64,000 nt of DNA from Himantopus leucocephalus (taxonomy: Eukaryota > Chordata > Aves > Charadriiformes > Recurvirostridae): positions 109,171,089 through 109,235,088 of the forward strand of contig RSEF01000003.1 of assembly GCA_003993805.1 (NCBI GenBank), given 5' to 3'. Below the pieces are notes generated by a model that was not told the DNA's origin, did not search any database, and saw only the letters and a list, made by a program, of their open reading frames with translations. Positions 47,888 through 59,800 of the stretch are shown here, one piece after another; within the stretch, counting starts at the first letter, position 1, and every line of letters begins with the position of its first letter. The translations under genes were made by a program, and so were the position numbers.

Positions 47888-49079
47888 CTGAAAGTTAAAA
47901 GAAATATTAAAGTAGTAGGCATAAACAATCATTTAATAGTTTTCAAAATGTATAGGACACAAAATCAGTAATTCTGTCACACACATACATCACCACATTG
48001 ATATTTGTTCTGTATACGTCACAGGCCTGAGAGAAAGGCAGGATCACTGAACAAAATTTAAAACCAAGATCTAGAATTTAAATAGAAGTTATTTAGTAAG
48101 GTTGCAGATGTATGCAAAATTAAAATGGGTGATAATTTCACTGGGTCAACAAGTTAAAGAGAATAATTACATTTTCATACATTGGCCACACTTTATTTTT
48201 GCCCTAAATGAGCAATGAGAGAAAATATAAATAAAATAATACCCACTGATGAAGTCTTCTGAATCTGGGGGAATTGTTAAAAGCTGAAAGAAATAGCCAG
48301 TCCTGTCTTCACTGCGTGATAATTTGTAACGTGCAACTGTAGGCAAGTCTATCAAAAGTTCTCAGGTATGGCAAAACACTGTATCAGATTGTATGTTCAT
48401 ATACAAAGAAACAGGTGTCAGGCACAAATCTCGATTGTTAAATGTACCAGTGCTCATAAAGTTCAAGTGTAAGTCTCTTCAAGTTAAATGCACTCAGCAG
48501 CTTCATTTAAGAAGCCATCTACCTAGTGCGTGGAACACAATTTGAGCAAAATGAAATTTCATATTCTGACTGAGGGAATGCATTATATTTGTAATAGATT
48601 GGTTCACCAGTATCTCTGAACAATCCAGTCACTGTGCAGAGTTGACTTCAGAGAGCCAACAGGAAGGTGTTCAAAACGTTTCATGAAGGATATAATCAAC
48701 AGAATTATTTTTTTAACTGGGACTGCATCATTCAGGACTCAGGTAGCATTCCTAATTTGACAGGTTTACTTCTTTAATGGCACAGGAAAATCCATTTTGG
48801 CAAGAAACACTTCTGCGACTGCGGGATATACCTGTGAAATGCAGAGAGAGAAGGAATCCTCAAGCTTGTGGGTCTTTTGCCCCCCTGAGTGACAGGTCCC
48901 CTCTGTTCTGCCCCTGAGGTGGTTTCCCTCTCTGGTGAAACAGTCACGCTCCTCCCTTCTCTTCTAACCAAGTTTTACCGTGAGGGAAGCTGGTTTGTAT
49001 AACTTCTTGTATGCTGGTTTTTTTTTTTTGTTTGTTTGTTTTTTGTTAAAGTCTTTCCCGGTGATGTCTTTTCCCCTCC
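47888..49079. other. Region between RAD51AP2 large exon and CpG island
   Basis: If transcription starts in the island, this is RAD51AP2 5' intron. It contains no recognised repeat. A 62-codon minus-strand frame at 48167-48355 has a weak donor in compatible phase, but its residues resemble nothing known. Confidence 0.4.
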
Positions 49080-49570
49080 CTGCAGCAGGGTCGCTTCTCC
49101 CTCAGAGCCCCGATCCCGCCCTGAGGTGCTTCCCCTCGGTGCACCCCTCAGGGGCGAGGGGATCCCCCTCAGCCAACTTGCCCGACCCGCCTCAGCCGCC
49201 CTCCTCGGGGGGGCTGCCCCCTCCCAGGGCTCCCACTGCCCTCTGACCGCGGGACACAGGTCCGCTCCAGCTGGAAACCCGGAGAAGCGGAGCACGACCC
49301 TGGCGATGACCTGACGGGACGACGCCGCCGCGGCACCGCCACCCGCCGACGCTGCCACCCGTCGGCTCCGCCGCTGCCGGCGCCCCAAGGCGGGAAAAGC
49401 CCCTCCACGGCGGGAAGAATCCCTCCGCCCCGGCCGCAGCACCTCGCTGGTGAGGTGTGGCGCCGCCTCAGGGCCGGTGTGTCGCTCCGCCCGACAGGAA
49501 AGAGGCCGGTGGCTTCTCCTCGCCCCCGGGCTCCCAAGGAGAAAGGCGAGTGGAGATTTATGTGCCACAG
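49080..49570. promoter_or_regulatory. CpG island, probable RAD51AP2 promoter
   Basis: A block of about 490 bases is strongly GC-rich in an otherwise AT-rich window; positions 49321-49380 alone hold 13 CpG dinucleotides. It lies about 1.2 kb upstream of the RAD51AP2 large exon, which begins at an acceptor, so a non-coding first exon in or near the island fits. It may also drive a divergent transcript on the plus strand. Open frames on both strands across the island (up to 233 codons on the minus strand) are what GC-rich sequence gives by chance, and no known protein is recognisable in them. Confidence 0.65.
49389..49418 (+). promoter_or_regulatory. Pair of E2F-type GGCGGGAA boxes
   Basis: GGCGGGAAAA at 49389-49398 and GGCGGGAAGA at 49409-49418 both match the E2F core, and their starts are exactly 20 bases apart. 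E2F6-containing repressor complexes silence many meiotic genes in somatic cells through such sites (established for other germline genes). That this applies here is inference. Confidence 0.45.
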
Positions 49571-52500
49571 GCTGCAGGTCGAGGCGCGTGGCTGCCGAGG
49601 TGCTGTAGAAACTGCAGTTTGGTTGGAAAATCCCTTCTTTGGTGCCTGAGCAATGAGGGTCACGGGCTAGAGCCAAGCAATTAATTCTACAAGCTGGATG
49701 TATTTTTCCAAATTGCCTAAATCCAAAAGCATGAGACCCTCCATGTGCAAATACTCATATTCACGGCCCTTTTCCACGATCCTCCTCTGCTTAGCACGTA
49801 TCAGAACAGACACCGCTTCCCTTCCCTTTTCTTTTTTTTTTTTTTTTTTTNAAGGACTTTATTCCAAAAATAACAAGCATTCATACAGCTTTGCGCTTTT
49901 GAAATAGGTGTTTCCTCTTCAACCACTGAAATTTCATTTCCAAAAGGTTATTTTTTTAAACTTTGCGCTAAGCCAGCGTGTTGCTTTAACACCGCTAAGG
50001 ACGGGTGATAAAAATAGAAACATCCTTTGGGCCTGTTGCTGCAAATATATATATATATTTAAGGTTTATCGTCCATACTACAGTGAACAAATCCACTGAA
50101 GCCCAACAGATCCACTGTTCCTGGTAGTAAATGTTACATGCAGAAATTGTATAGAACTGAGCCTTAAAATACCTTTCTCTTCAGTATTTCTGCTTTTGTA
50201 AATAAATCTGGCTAATAACTGCTTTCTAATGCTGAAGAAATATTATTAATTGAATCAATCTTTAGTTAACAAGATATGGTTCCTGTCTATTTTTAAGCAA
50301 CAAATAGTCCGACTGAAATCAATTAGATTACATTCACATTTTAAAATATTTAAAATACCATATGGAATGAAGGTCATAATACAAGCCAGAAATGGGATTT
50401 TAAGGCATGTAAGAGAAATTCACCACGGCGCTTATGTTTGCTACTCCTCTGCATTGAAAAAGCATCTAGGAAGCATTCCTGGAAAACAAATTACTGTATT
50501 TTTCTGAAGTGGAAATGCTATAGTGTTCACGACTGTTTCTAATGGCTTCTGAATAAGACATTCCCCCACTTGCCTGTCAGTGTGAAGTCCCTTAGTACGC
50601 ACGGTAGCTTGCAAGTAAATAGGAGTCAGTTTAAAATTACTCGTGTCTTTGAACAGTGAAAACAACCAGAATTACAGGAAAAATAAAGAAATCTGCTTTT
50701 TCTTGCATTTACACTGCTATAAATCAAGATTGTTTATTAAACCCCATCCAGTTGTTTCACATCTGTGGCTTGTTTTGCTGTATATAGCTTAGATACCCAG
50801 CACAAGCTGACAGTCTTCCACTGGAGCGTATCCTGCATGCTCTGCACTTTTCCATTTGCAACTCCTGAAAAAAAAATTATTCATACCACTTGTTTACTGA
50901 TATTACAAATTGAATGTCGCATATTTCTACTAATGGAGTGGAAAAAAGACATAATTGCTTTCCCCGCTACTTGGTTCAATAATATTTTAATGGGATGTAA
51001 ACACCACGTTTTTTGTTGTAGAATTCTGATAATTTCAAACTTTCACTTTCTGTCAATTGCTTACATCTCCATCACACATATCAGGTATATAACTATCATT
51101 ATACTATGTTTGCAAGTTGACACAGTGGGTTGTAGACCAGCTTCTTGATGAAGTCAGCAAAGAAGTTTCAGGTTCTGATGCAGCAGCCAGATCTCAGAAA
51201 TATTCCTTCACTTCAAACCTTTATTTAAAACCCTTACAAAAGGTTTTGTAACTCTCACTCTCTTTTTGTTCTCCTTTTTTTGTTGTTGAAAACTAGAAAG
51301 GTAAAAAGCATTGCAAAATATTAAAAAGAAAGGTCATGAATTATGCTCCTCTATGTGATCAGTAAGACACTAAAATTTGACAATCTTGATTTGTCAAGTG
51401 AAACAGCACAATTTGGCTCAAGTCCTTTATCTCAATTTAGCTGTGCCAGCTGAATGATTGCACCCTTGTCCTTACAATTTGGTGTAAGTAAACTGCCTTT
51501 TTAGAACGTGAAATTTCAAGACCAAAGGACTGTTGTAATCCGTCATGTCTATCATGAACTGTAATGCCAAAAATTTCCCCTCTGAAAGTAGCTCACCTTG
51601 TAACACTGACTCATCAAAGGTCGTAATTAAGATTCCAAAGGGAATTTACTGCTTTACTACGGAAAGGGTCATTTTGATATGAACAGGATATTGGTCATTA
51701 ACATTCTTAAAACTGTATTTTACAAATTACCTCTTTTGTCAACTTACTGTCACATGTCACACAATGACTTCATCCTTAAAAGTATTCATTAAAAAAGTTG
51801 GTGTGCAAAAATACTTTCCACACTTTCTCCCACAACGGCTGTATCTGCAGCCCTAACTCACATACTTCCTATCAATCGATGTCATTTTAAAGTAGCTTAA
51901 ATAAAAACTTCAGTCCTTCTCTCTGTTCCAGAGTAATCCATATTGTCCCCAATAAGTAATACTGTTAAGCTCGTTTAATGTTCTTTGGTATAATAAAGAT
52001 AGAACTTCAGCTTTACCCAATGTACTTTAAATGACAAGGAAGCTAATGCCTCTCTGTATGCATTGCATGTACCGATTCCATATGCACAGCAGAGTGTCCA
52101 TACTGACTAACAAAGAAAAAGCATCCCGCAGGAGGTACGCTATGTTACTATTAGACTCCAGGTGTGTACAAGCAACAGTCCTAGACCAATTCAGCCACAT
52201 GTTAGTCCTTCAAAGCTGGACTTGGAAGAAAACTGTCCTGAAAATCGTAGACTCCCTGAAAAGTTACTTAGTAAATGTTTACTAAATACTTAGTAGCATT
52301 TCTTGAGCTACTGTTATTTTTACATTTCCTCCCGTTTTTTGTAGTCCATTTTTTGTTTTCCTTTTTGTTTCTGCTGTTATAAATGGCGACAACTCTTTCA
52401 CCACCAACACAAAGTAGCCCTCATAAAAGAAGGAGGCTGTTCCAAAAACCAAATTGTTTTCTCTCGTAGCCTCATACACAGTTAAACTGAAAGAAAAAAA

Positions 52501-53454
52501 AACTGCTGTAAAACAAGGGAAACAAAGTGTGTGAAGATTCACAGGGAGAGATCCGGAAGGCATTGTATCTAAAGCGAAGAGTAACAGGGAAGTGCAGGAC
52601 AAGGGCCCCTCTAGCCCTTGGAGAAGGGAGTGTACCCGACACAGACCATCTTCTCCCTGCACTGGTCTGCCACTGCTGCCGGGCTGCCACCACAAACATT
52701 TTCCATTCTTTGAAGATGGTTTGGTGCTCTGATTTCCGCTGGCAATAGACTCTTCTGTTGCTTTCAAAGGGAGTTCTTTTACATCTTAAGGGATATGAAA
52801 AGAACATGCTTAAGAGGCATTTAAGAACTTAAGCCAGGCCTGTTTAACAGTAGGGTGAATCATACCCCTCTCTGACCCCTTCATTTTGTCCGCTGAAATG
52901 AAGTCACTGCTTGACTGCCTCACGTCCTACGCATTTGACAGCTGTCACTTTGAATAAAAACTGCTGTTTATTGGACTTGATATTTTGGACACATTCTCTT
53001 CCTATCACCTGACACAGTGTTTGATCATACTGCTCCATTGCTGTGCCCATACCATTACTATATTAACTCCCTGTACAATCCCAAAGATGTTCACATTTTC
53101 CAGCTGAAATACCTTGTTTGCAGCTTAATTCCAAAAGAGAAGTAGCAAAAAAAGTGTTTCGTATACAGAGCACTAAACAGAGAGATACCAAGGATCTTCA
53201 TTGAATTTTATCTGCCACTATCCATCTTCTTCATAAAGGGCAGCGAAAATAGTTCTGCCTGCCAGACAGTTCAAAACCTCTTTGTTTGAAAGTCTGCAGT
53301 GGTGCTGAATTCAGGTCACACACATCCAAAGGCACTCGGAATGCAGTGTTCTTCTTTTCATGCTAGCAGGGCAATTAACTCAATCCATATGATCCCTAAG
53401 ACTGATTTGCTTTTGCTGAAGATACTGCGTGAGACATACAGGCTTGTTCATAGC
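49571..53454. other. Intergenic upstream of RAD51AP2, nothing coding recognised
   Basis: AT-rich beyond the island. A T run ending at an N (49832-49851) and a TA microsatellite near 50046-50060 are the visible structures. No VSNL1 or other known coding exon was recognised. Confidence 0.45.
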
Positions 53455-53640
53455 GCCGTAGAAAAATTTAGGTTGGAAGGGACCTCTGGAGATCATCCGG
53501 ACCACTCCGCTCAGAGCAGAGCCAACTTTCAAGTTGCATCTAACTTCAGTCCTTGATCAGGCTGCTCTGGGCTTTTCCAGTCAAGCTCTGAATATCTCTA
53601 AGGTTGGAGATTCCCCGGTGCCTCTGGGGTGTTTGCTGCA
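53455..53640 (-). mobile_element. CR1 3'-end fragment, inverted
   Basis: Plus-strand text reads TAGGTTGGAAGGGACCTCTGG, then AGATCATCCGGACCACTCC, then CAGGCTGCTCTGGGC and AATATCTCTAAGGTTGGAGA, the reverse complement of a CR1 3' end. It is more diverged than the other CR1 3' ends here and is the only one of this type on the minus strand. Confidence 0.75.
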
Positions 53641-54734
53641 AAAAGCTAGTTATAGCACTAAATTTTAAGCAGTCCGCCTTCCCTTTTGCAGTGTTGCTGT
53701 CTTCTTTTAGTCTCTGTGCTTACCACGTACAGACTAACTAAACCACGTGTAATACATCAGGAACATGCATAGTGATTCACTTAGTGTTATAGTAGTACCT
53801 ATTTCTGATAAAAAGCTAGTTAAGAATAACATATTACATGTAAATAAACAACTCTTCAATGTTGATTTCTTCTTTAAACACATCATGAAGATACGAAATA
53901 TCTACACTTCCTGCTTTCCTCTTGAATTCTGTTTACAGCTAAGAAGTTATGTTTGAGAGCCATGTGGTAAAGCTAAGCTTTAGCCGCAGCTGCTTATCAG
54001 TAGTTTTTGATGTCCTTGGAAATAAGCCTGGCTGACAACAAACACAGCACCCCTTCTGCCATTACTAACTGGGTGCACTGTAGATGTTGCAGGGCTTAGC
54101 TGCTCGGGCAGCTTCTCAGACAAGTGGAGCCATTTAAGAGGTGATAAAGTATTGCAGGAACTCACAGGATGTACGGTTTACGTTGGGAAGCCCACAGTGT
54201 AAAAGCTAAGTGTGAGCTGCACCCACGTAACATTCTGCCAAAGCACGTAATCAAAGTGAAAAATATCCATGGGACAACTGAGAAGTTTCAGGCGATAGTT
54301 TTCCCAATATTGGTTGCACCTCAGTTCCTGTATAAGCAAAAAGACAACTAAAATAGGTACTCTACTGCCTTAGAGCAATAAAAGCAGTGCAGTTTACCAA
54401 TTTTGGTTCCTGAACTTTTCACACAGAGATATTTGGCAAAGTGCATGATGTATCATTTCATGATAGTTAGGGGATGTATCAGAGGCAGGAAAATAATAAA
54501 GTCTCCTAGTTCTCCCATCAGGGCAATTCTGAAGTCTTGTTCAGCCACTTCCTATCCAGCTTCTTAAAATTATCCATATTATAATGTCTTTTTCATTGGC
54601 AAGAACAGATGAAAATTAAGTGTGCAAGATGAAAGTGCCTTTGAAGCAGAAAATCAAAAACTGAAGTGCACTTTTGAGTAGTGTGTATTTAGTATCTACC
54701 TATGGCTATCAAAATTCACATAAAAAAAAAAAGA
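53641..54734. other. Intergenic, nothing assigned
   Basis: No supported feature. Frames of about 60 codons only. Confidence 0.45.
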
Positions 54735-55437
54735 AGCGATGGGCTTGACAAAGCCTTTATTTGTTCTCTTTTTATTTCTGAAAAACCTGTGCTGGGAACT
54801 ATGCTGTTTGACATACTCATAAATTACCTGGAAAACTACGTAAGACAGATCACAGTTTTTGAAGGCACTCAAAGTTACAGTTGATTGTGAAGAATATGAG
54901 AATCATCCTGCAATACTAAATGACTGCATAATAAAACTATAGATAAATTCCATTATTAATAAATGAGAGCTAATATATAGAAGAAAAATAACCCTAACTG
55001 TACATGTACATTTAGTGTATATTTGCTAGCTGCTACTACTCAGAAAAAAAAAGATATGGGGGAATCTGCAGACAATCTCTGAAAACAGTAATTCAACATT
55101 CAACAGCAGTGAAAAAATGGAGAAAAAGTAAGAAATTATCGGGAAAACACTATTGATATTATATTTCTATAATCCATAGTACATCCAAATCTTTAATAGT
55201 GAGAGGTACTCTGGTCATCCCACCTGAAAAAAAAAAAAAAAAAAAAAAAAAAATGAAAAAAAAAAAAAAAANAAAGCAACAGTGATGATCAATGTGAAAC
55301 AACTATCACATGAGAAAAAAACAAATACACTGTGACTTTTAACTGAAGAAAGGGGATGAGTAATGGGGAACAAGATATGATTCTATAAAGTCATTGGTAG
55401 TATAAAACAGGGAAAAAGAAAAGGACTATTTGTAGAA
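54735..55437 (+). mobile_element. Ancient CR1 (outer element), 5' segment
   Basis: VLGTMLFDILINYLE at about nt 54789-54833 is a decayed form of the CR1 reverse transcriptase motif GSVLGPMLFNIFINDLE, and the FADDT active-site region is degraded to FEGT. Downstream, CTGCTACTACTCAG, the CTCTGAAAACAG stretch and ATTCTATAAAGTCATTGG match, in order, the later polymerase and tail region of this old CR1 class. The segment stops near 55437, where an inverted element begins, and resumes near 56465. An A run with an N at 55272 lies inside. Confidence 0.7.
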
Positions 55438-55439
55438 AC

Positions 55440-56463
55440 TTAAGAGTGGCCACATTGGATCATACGCAGGTCAGTCCAGCCCAGCATCCTATATGACAGC
55501 AACCAAAAGCTCAGGCATGTTGTAAGGAGAACAAGAACGGGATAAAATGTGCATCTCCTAGGAAGTCTCAATCTGAAACCATTTCTAGTTTGGTCACTGT
55601 CTACATATCCAGGATTTCCATGGATTTCTTTTCTGTATTCAATAGATTTCTTTCCAGTCTCCTTTAATTCCATGTAAACTTTTAGCTCCAACAAAGTTTG
55701 GGAACAAAGACTTTCACAGCCTAACCTCAACAATTTTTAGAACAATTCCTTATTATTTTTTTGTAACCAATGCTCTGTTTTGGTGCCTCCTTTCTTGTGT
55801 TGAAAGACACAGCAATCCCCATATACCCCTGCCATGCTATTCTTGTTTTTCAGACCTGTATGACATCCTGATCAGGCATCTCTTTTTCCAGATTGAAGAA
55901 GAGTCTTATTTGGTTGATCCCACTGCAGAAGTAATTCCATACCTTTGACCATCCTTGGTGTCCTTCTCTGAGCCTTTTTTAATTCTACCATATCCTCCAA
56001 AAGATGAAGGATCAGAAGTGCATATAGTGGTCAAGTTGCAGGTGCTTCACATATTTAGGCAGCAGCATACTAATATCCTTTGGTTTGGTTTTTATTCCTT
56101 TCCTAATAATTTTTAACATTCAGCTTGGTTTTCTGACTGCTGCTGATCACTGACATTTTCATTGAACCATCTATCATAACTTGAAGAGCTGGCTCCTCTG
56201 CAGTAACGGTCATTTCAGAGCCCATCATTTTAAATGTGAAGCTAGGGCTATTTTTTCCCCCTCTGCAGCAGTTTACATTACTCCAAATTGAATTTCAACT
56301 GCCAGTTTATTGCCCCATCTCACAAGGTCCTTCTACAGTTCTTCACATGTGGTTCTCATTTTTACTACTCTAAATAAGTCAGTATCATCAGTAAACTTTG
56401 TCACCTTTCTATGCATTCCCTTTTCCAGATCATTTTTGGATGTGTCAAATAGGGTATGAGAAA
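55440..56463 (-). mobile_element. Ancient CR1 (inner, nested element), inverted
   Basis: Plus-strand text begins AGTGGCCACATTGGATCATA and GTCCAGCCCAGCATCCTATA, the reverse complement of the 3' end of an ancient amniote CR1. It then runs backwards through the 3' UTR and polymerase: GGTGTCCTTCTCTGAGCC, TTGAATTTCAACTGCCAG, GGTCCTTCTACAGTTCTTC and AGTATCATCAGTAAACTTTG. About 1.0 kb remains, with many stops. It splits the plus-strand CR1 on either side. Confidence 0.75.
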
Positions 56464-56464
56464 T

Positions 56465-56890
56465 TCCTTGCAGGATGAGAACTGGGATGTATCATTAAAA
56501 TTACTGTTCCAGAAGTTTAGCCCGAACAAAATACAGTACCTCTCATATATAATTAAATTGTGGAACTCACGGCAGCATATAGTGATGAGGCTCAAAGGAT
56601 AAGAGTTTTAAAAACTAATGAAGATAAAATTCAGGAAAGAGACCTCCATAACCTATTAAGCGTAGTGCCTTGATTGCAAACTAAGCTTCAGAAAACTGCA
56701 AAATGTTGCTTGTCAGAAGCTAGAGGGTACTAAGTGAAGGATGATTTTCTATTTGTGCCATTTCTTATACACTTTCTCTAGGCATCAGCTACTGGCCAGG
56801 GTTGGAGACAATATACTGTGTCATCTGTATACAGATCTGTACATCTGATGTATGTCTGATCCAGTATGGCCATTTTTACATTCTTTTATT
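56465..56890 (+). mobile_element. Ancient CR1 (outer element), 3' segment
   Basis: The text resumes GAGAACTGGGATGTATCATT, then TGTGGAACTCACGGCAGC, then GCCATTTCTTATACACTTTC, and ends GTCTGATCCAGTATGGCCAT followed by TTACATTCTTTT, the 3' end of the ancient CR1. Its content continues from where the 54.7-55.4 kb segment stops. Confidence 0.7.
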
Positions 56891-59800
56891 AGATATGTAT
56901 TTCAGGTTGTTATTAATGCTTAAAAAATGTGCTATATTCTTACACTTTCAAGAAGATACTGTATTCTGAAATGTGCTAATAATGAAGAGTAATCAATCCT
57001 AAGTATTCATGAAATAATAAACGACTGGCCTTACGAACTCAATGCCCATTATGCAGGTTGAATATCCATCCCTCTTTAAATCTGCTAAAGATTTTTGAAT
57101 GAGTTCTTCCTTTCTTTTTTCGTTATTCCTCTTTGAACTACTTCCAAAAAGTATATCTGTCCAGTGATAAAAAAGAAGATATGTTGATCTTTCAGCAGGC
57201 AGAACAGAATAATGGTATGTTTTGTTCTAATGACAGAAGGTTTTGACTCTGAGAGCAATTGACTGGAATCTGAAGAGCGCCTAACTCCATGGCAAATGTT
57301 TCAGAGGGTGCTTTCATTACGCATCAACATCCTGCAAGTTCTTCAAAATTAAAACGTCTGATTTGGACATTAGAAACTGTTTGCTGTAATGGGATCACAA
57401 CTGAAGACATCATATTTCTTAGCAAAATACCTACTCCCAATTATGCGCATATGCAGTCGATGACTCTAAAGCTCTCCTCCAGACACACGCTCCTGTGTTC
57501 CTACATATCAGCCATGATAAATAAATATTTTCTGAATTCTTTAATTTAGTGTGATTATGACATATTTGCTAATCACGAGGCAGGATTTCAATACCAATAA
57601 ATCAAATGCATTGCTTACATACAGTGTAAGGGAATCAGAACACTGTAACTGATAGACACATTATTTTTTCTTTTTTATAATCCTTCACCACCATCAGCTA
57701 ATAAATAGTATTATTTGTGGACGTTAAATGTGGGCATAAAACACGCTTGTTTAGCCAGGTGTCAAAATGCAGTTGTTGAGGGTTCACTTTTGGCAGGCAC
57801 ACAGAGTCAATGAGAAGTAGCTGAAGTGTGTCATCAAGCATGTGGCAACCTATGTGTCCCCTGTTAGTGTCATAAAGTCTTCAGATGTCGTGGCTGTTAA
57901 TATAAATAATGTGGGTGGAAGCCGATTCCTGGTTTTCCAAAAATCGGAAAAGTTTGAGCTTCTGAACTACAGGAAATACTGTTCTCCTAGCTCTCAGTTG
58001 TCATCTCAAAATATAATTTACTGTCATCATACCAACATGAAAACATTTTTATAATATATGGATCACATCTGTATGAGCCTTGTATTTTGAAAACTGAAAT
58101 TCTTATGTTTCTTTGGTTCTAGGCTGGAAAACATCTAACAAAGAGGCACATCTCAGATATCTACGTAAGGTACATCTAGTAATGTGCTGATTTAATGTAC
58201 TGGATTCTCACTTTTTATGACATCGTTTGTATAACTGGGCATTTAAAAACTGTCTTTTCATGCATTTAATATGGAACCATTAGGCGTTGATTATGGCTTA
58301 TTATGAATAAATTATCTACTATATTTAAAATGATGACTAAGAGATGAATGATGTAAACAATGTTGACAAAGCTGAAACTCACTTAACAGAGAATCACAAA
58401 AGCAGGAATACCGTCGCTTTATTTGGGGAAACTGCAGGTTATAATGATGAACAGCTCTAAATGGCTGATATTCAAAATGCAAATATTTTTCCCGATGGAA
58501 GCACAACTCACAATTATCTGTTGAATTTGGAATATTCAATAATGACACTTAGACATCTTGTGCAGTATTTGTAAGGTGAAACCAAGTGAACCTAAAATGT
58601 TTTATCCAAGTTAAACGTACGGGATGGCACTTTCCTCTTAGTATCTTTTTAAGTTATCTTAGACCGAATGAGAGTCTCTAATTATAACAACATACATAAA
58701 ATATTGTAGATCAAGATGCATATTTTAATTTGTTAGCATGTAAGACTGCAAAGAATAAGAAAAATTAATAACATAATACGTTAAAGCATGGGAGTGATGA
58801 CGAAAAATGTTATGTGACCATTAACATGAGCAATCCTGTGCCTGTTAAAAATAAATACAAAATAAATAAAAATAAATAAATAAAAAAAACTATTTTTATT
58901 TTTAGGAAGGGAACAGTGTAGAATGCTGCTGTTCACTGATTCTACAACATAAAACCAATATAGAATTCTTCCTTTTTGTTTCTTTAAAGCTTCAACAGTC
59001 AGACAATGGGTTATTATAATGACAGTCACCGTTTTTTTCTTATTCTCTTGAAAAAAATAGCAACCCTTTGTTCATGAAGTTTCACATACAAGATGCTTTC
59101 TGTCATATACCATGAAGTCACAGTGTAGCTACAGTGTTAATTTATACACAAATATTTATTTACAGAAATCTTCCTCAGCAAAGACACAGAAAAACACTCA
59201 AAGAAGGGAAAAGTACCTAAAGTAGGCAAACACAGGGATAAAATGTCCATTCGCTGGCACTCCGTTCTGCCCATCCTGTTGAGTGGACTGGACGGGAGTT
59301 TATTCTCCTGTGATCCCGGGCTTCCCTGACACTGCTGTAAATTGCAAGAGCATTGTATCTGTCTCCAGCAAGCCCCAGGAATCAGGCATAGCGTACAGGC
59401 AGGTAAGCTATTCCTCTCCACTATTTCACAGCATGTAGTGATTTGATATAGCTGAAGGTCAACGCTATAAATGAGACATCCTAGCAACTCGTAAATGGTT
59501 TCCACACTGACTGCTTGCTAAAACAACTGCTAGACTATGTTGATTTAATAAGCAGTTTGCTTTTAAATTCAGCAATTATTCCTTCTAATCTATTTTCATA
59601 TATTCAGGTGTTGCTAGCTTGAAAGAGATATGGAATTTCACTAATACTCATGGTATGAATAGAGATCAGTTAATAATTTTGATCAAAATCTCCCTTTTAA
59701 ATGTTTTTCACAGCCTTAGGGGAAAAAAAAAAAGGAAATTAAGGGTGGAGGAAAAAGAAATTGAACAAGGCCTATTGAGTCCATAAATCCAGGAGGAATT

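Noticed and set aside
48167..48355. Possible upstream coding exon of RAD51AP2 ending at a GTATT donor in compatible phase
   Set aside because: The donor is weak, phase compatibility happens by chance one time in three, and the residues match nothing I know in RAD51AP2.
48975..49676. Minus-strand open frame of 233 codons (and overlapping frames on both strands) across the CpG island
   Set aside because: GC-rich CpG island sequence lacks stop codons by composition. The translation is Arg/Ala/Gly/Pro-rich with no recognisable family, and several frames are open at once.
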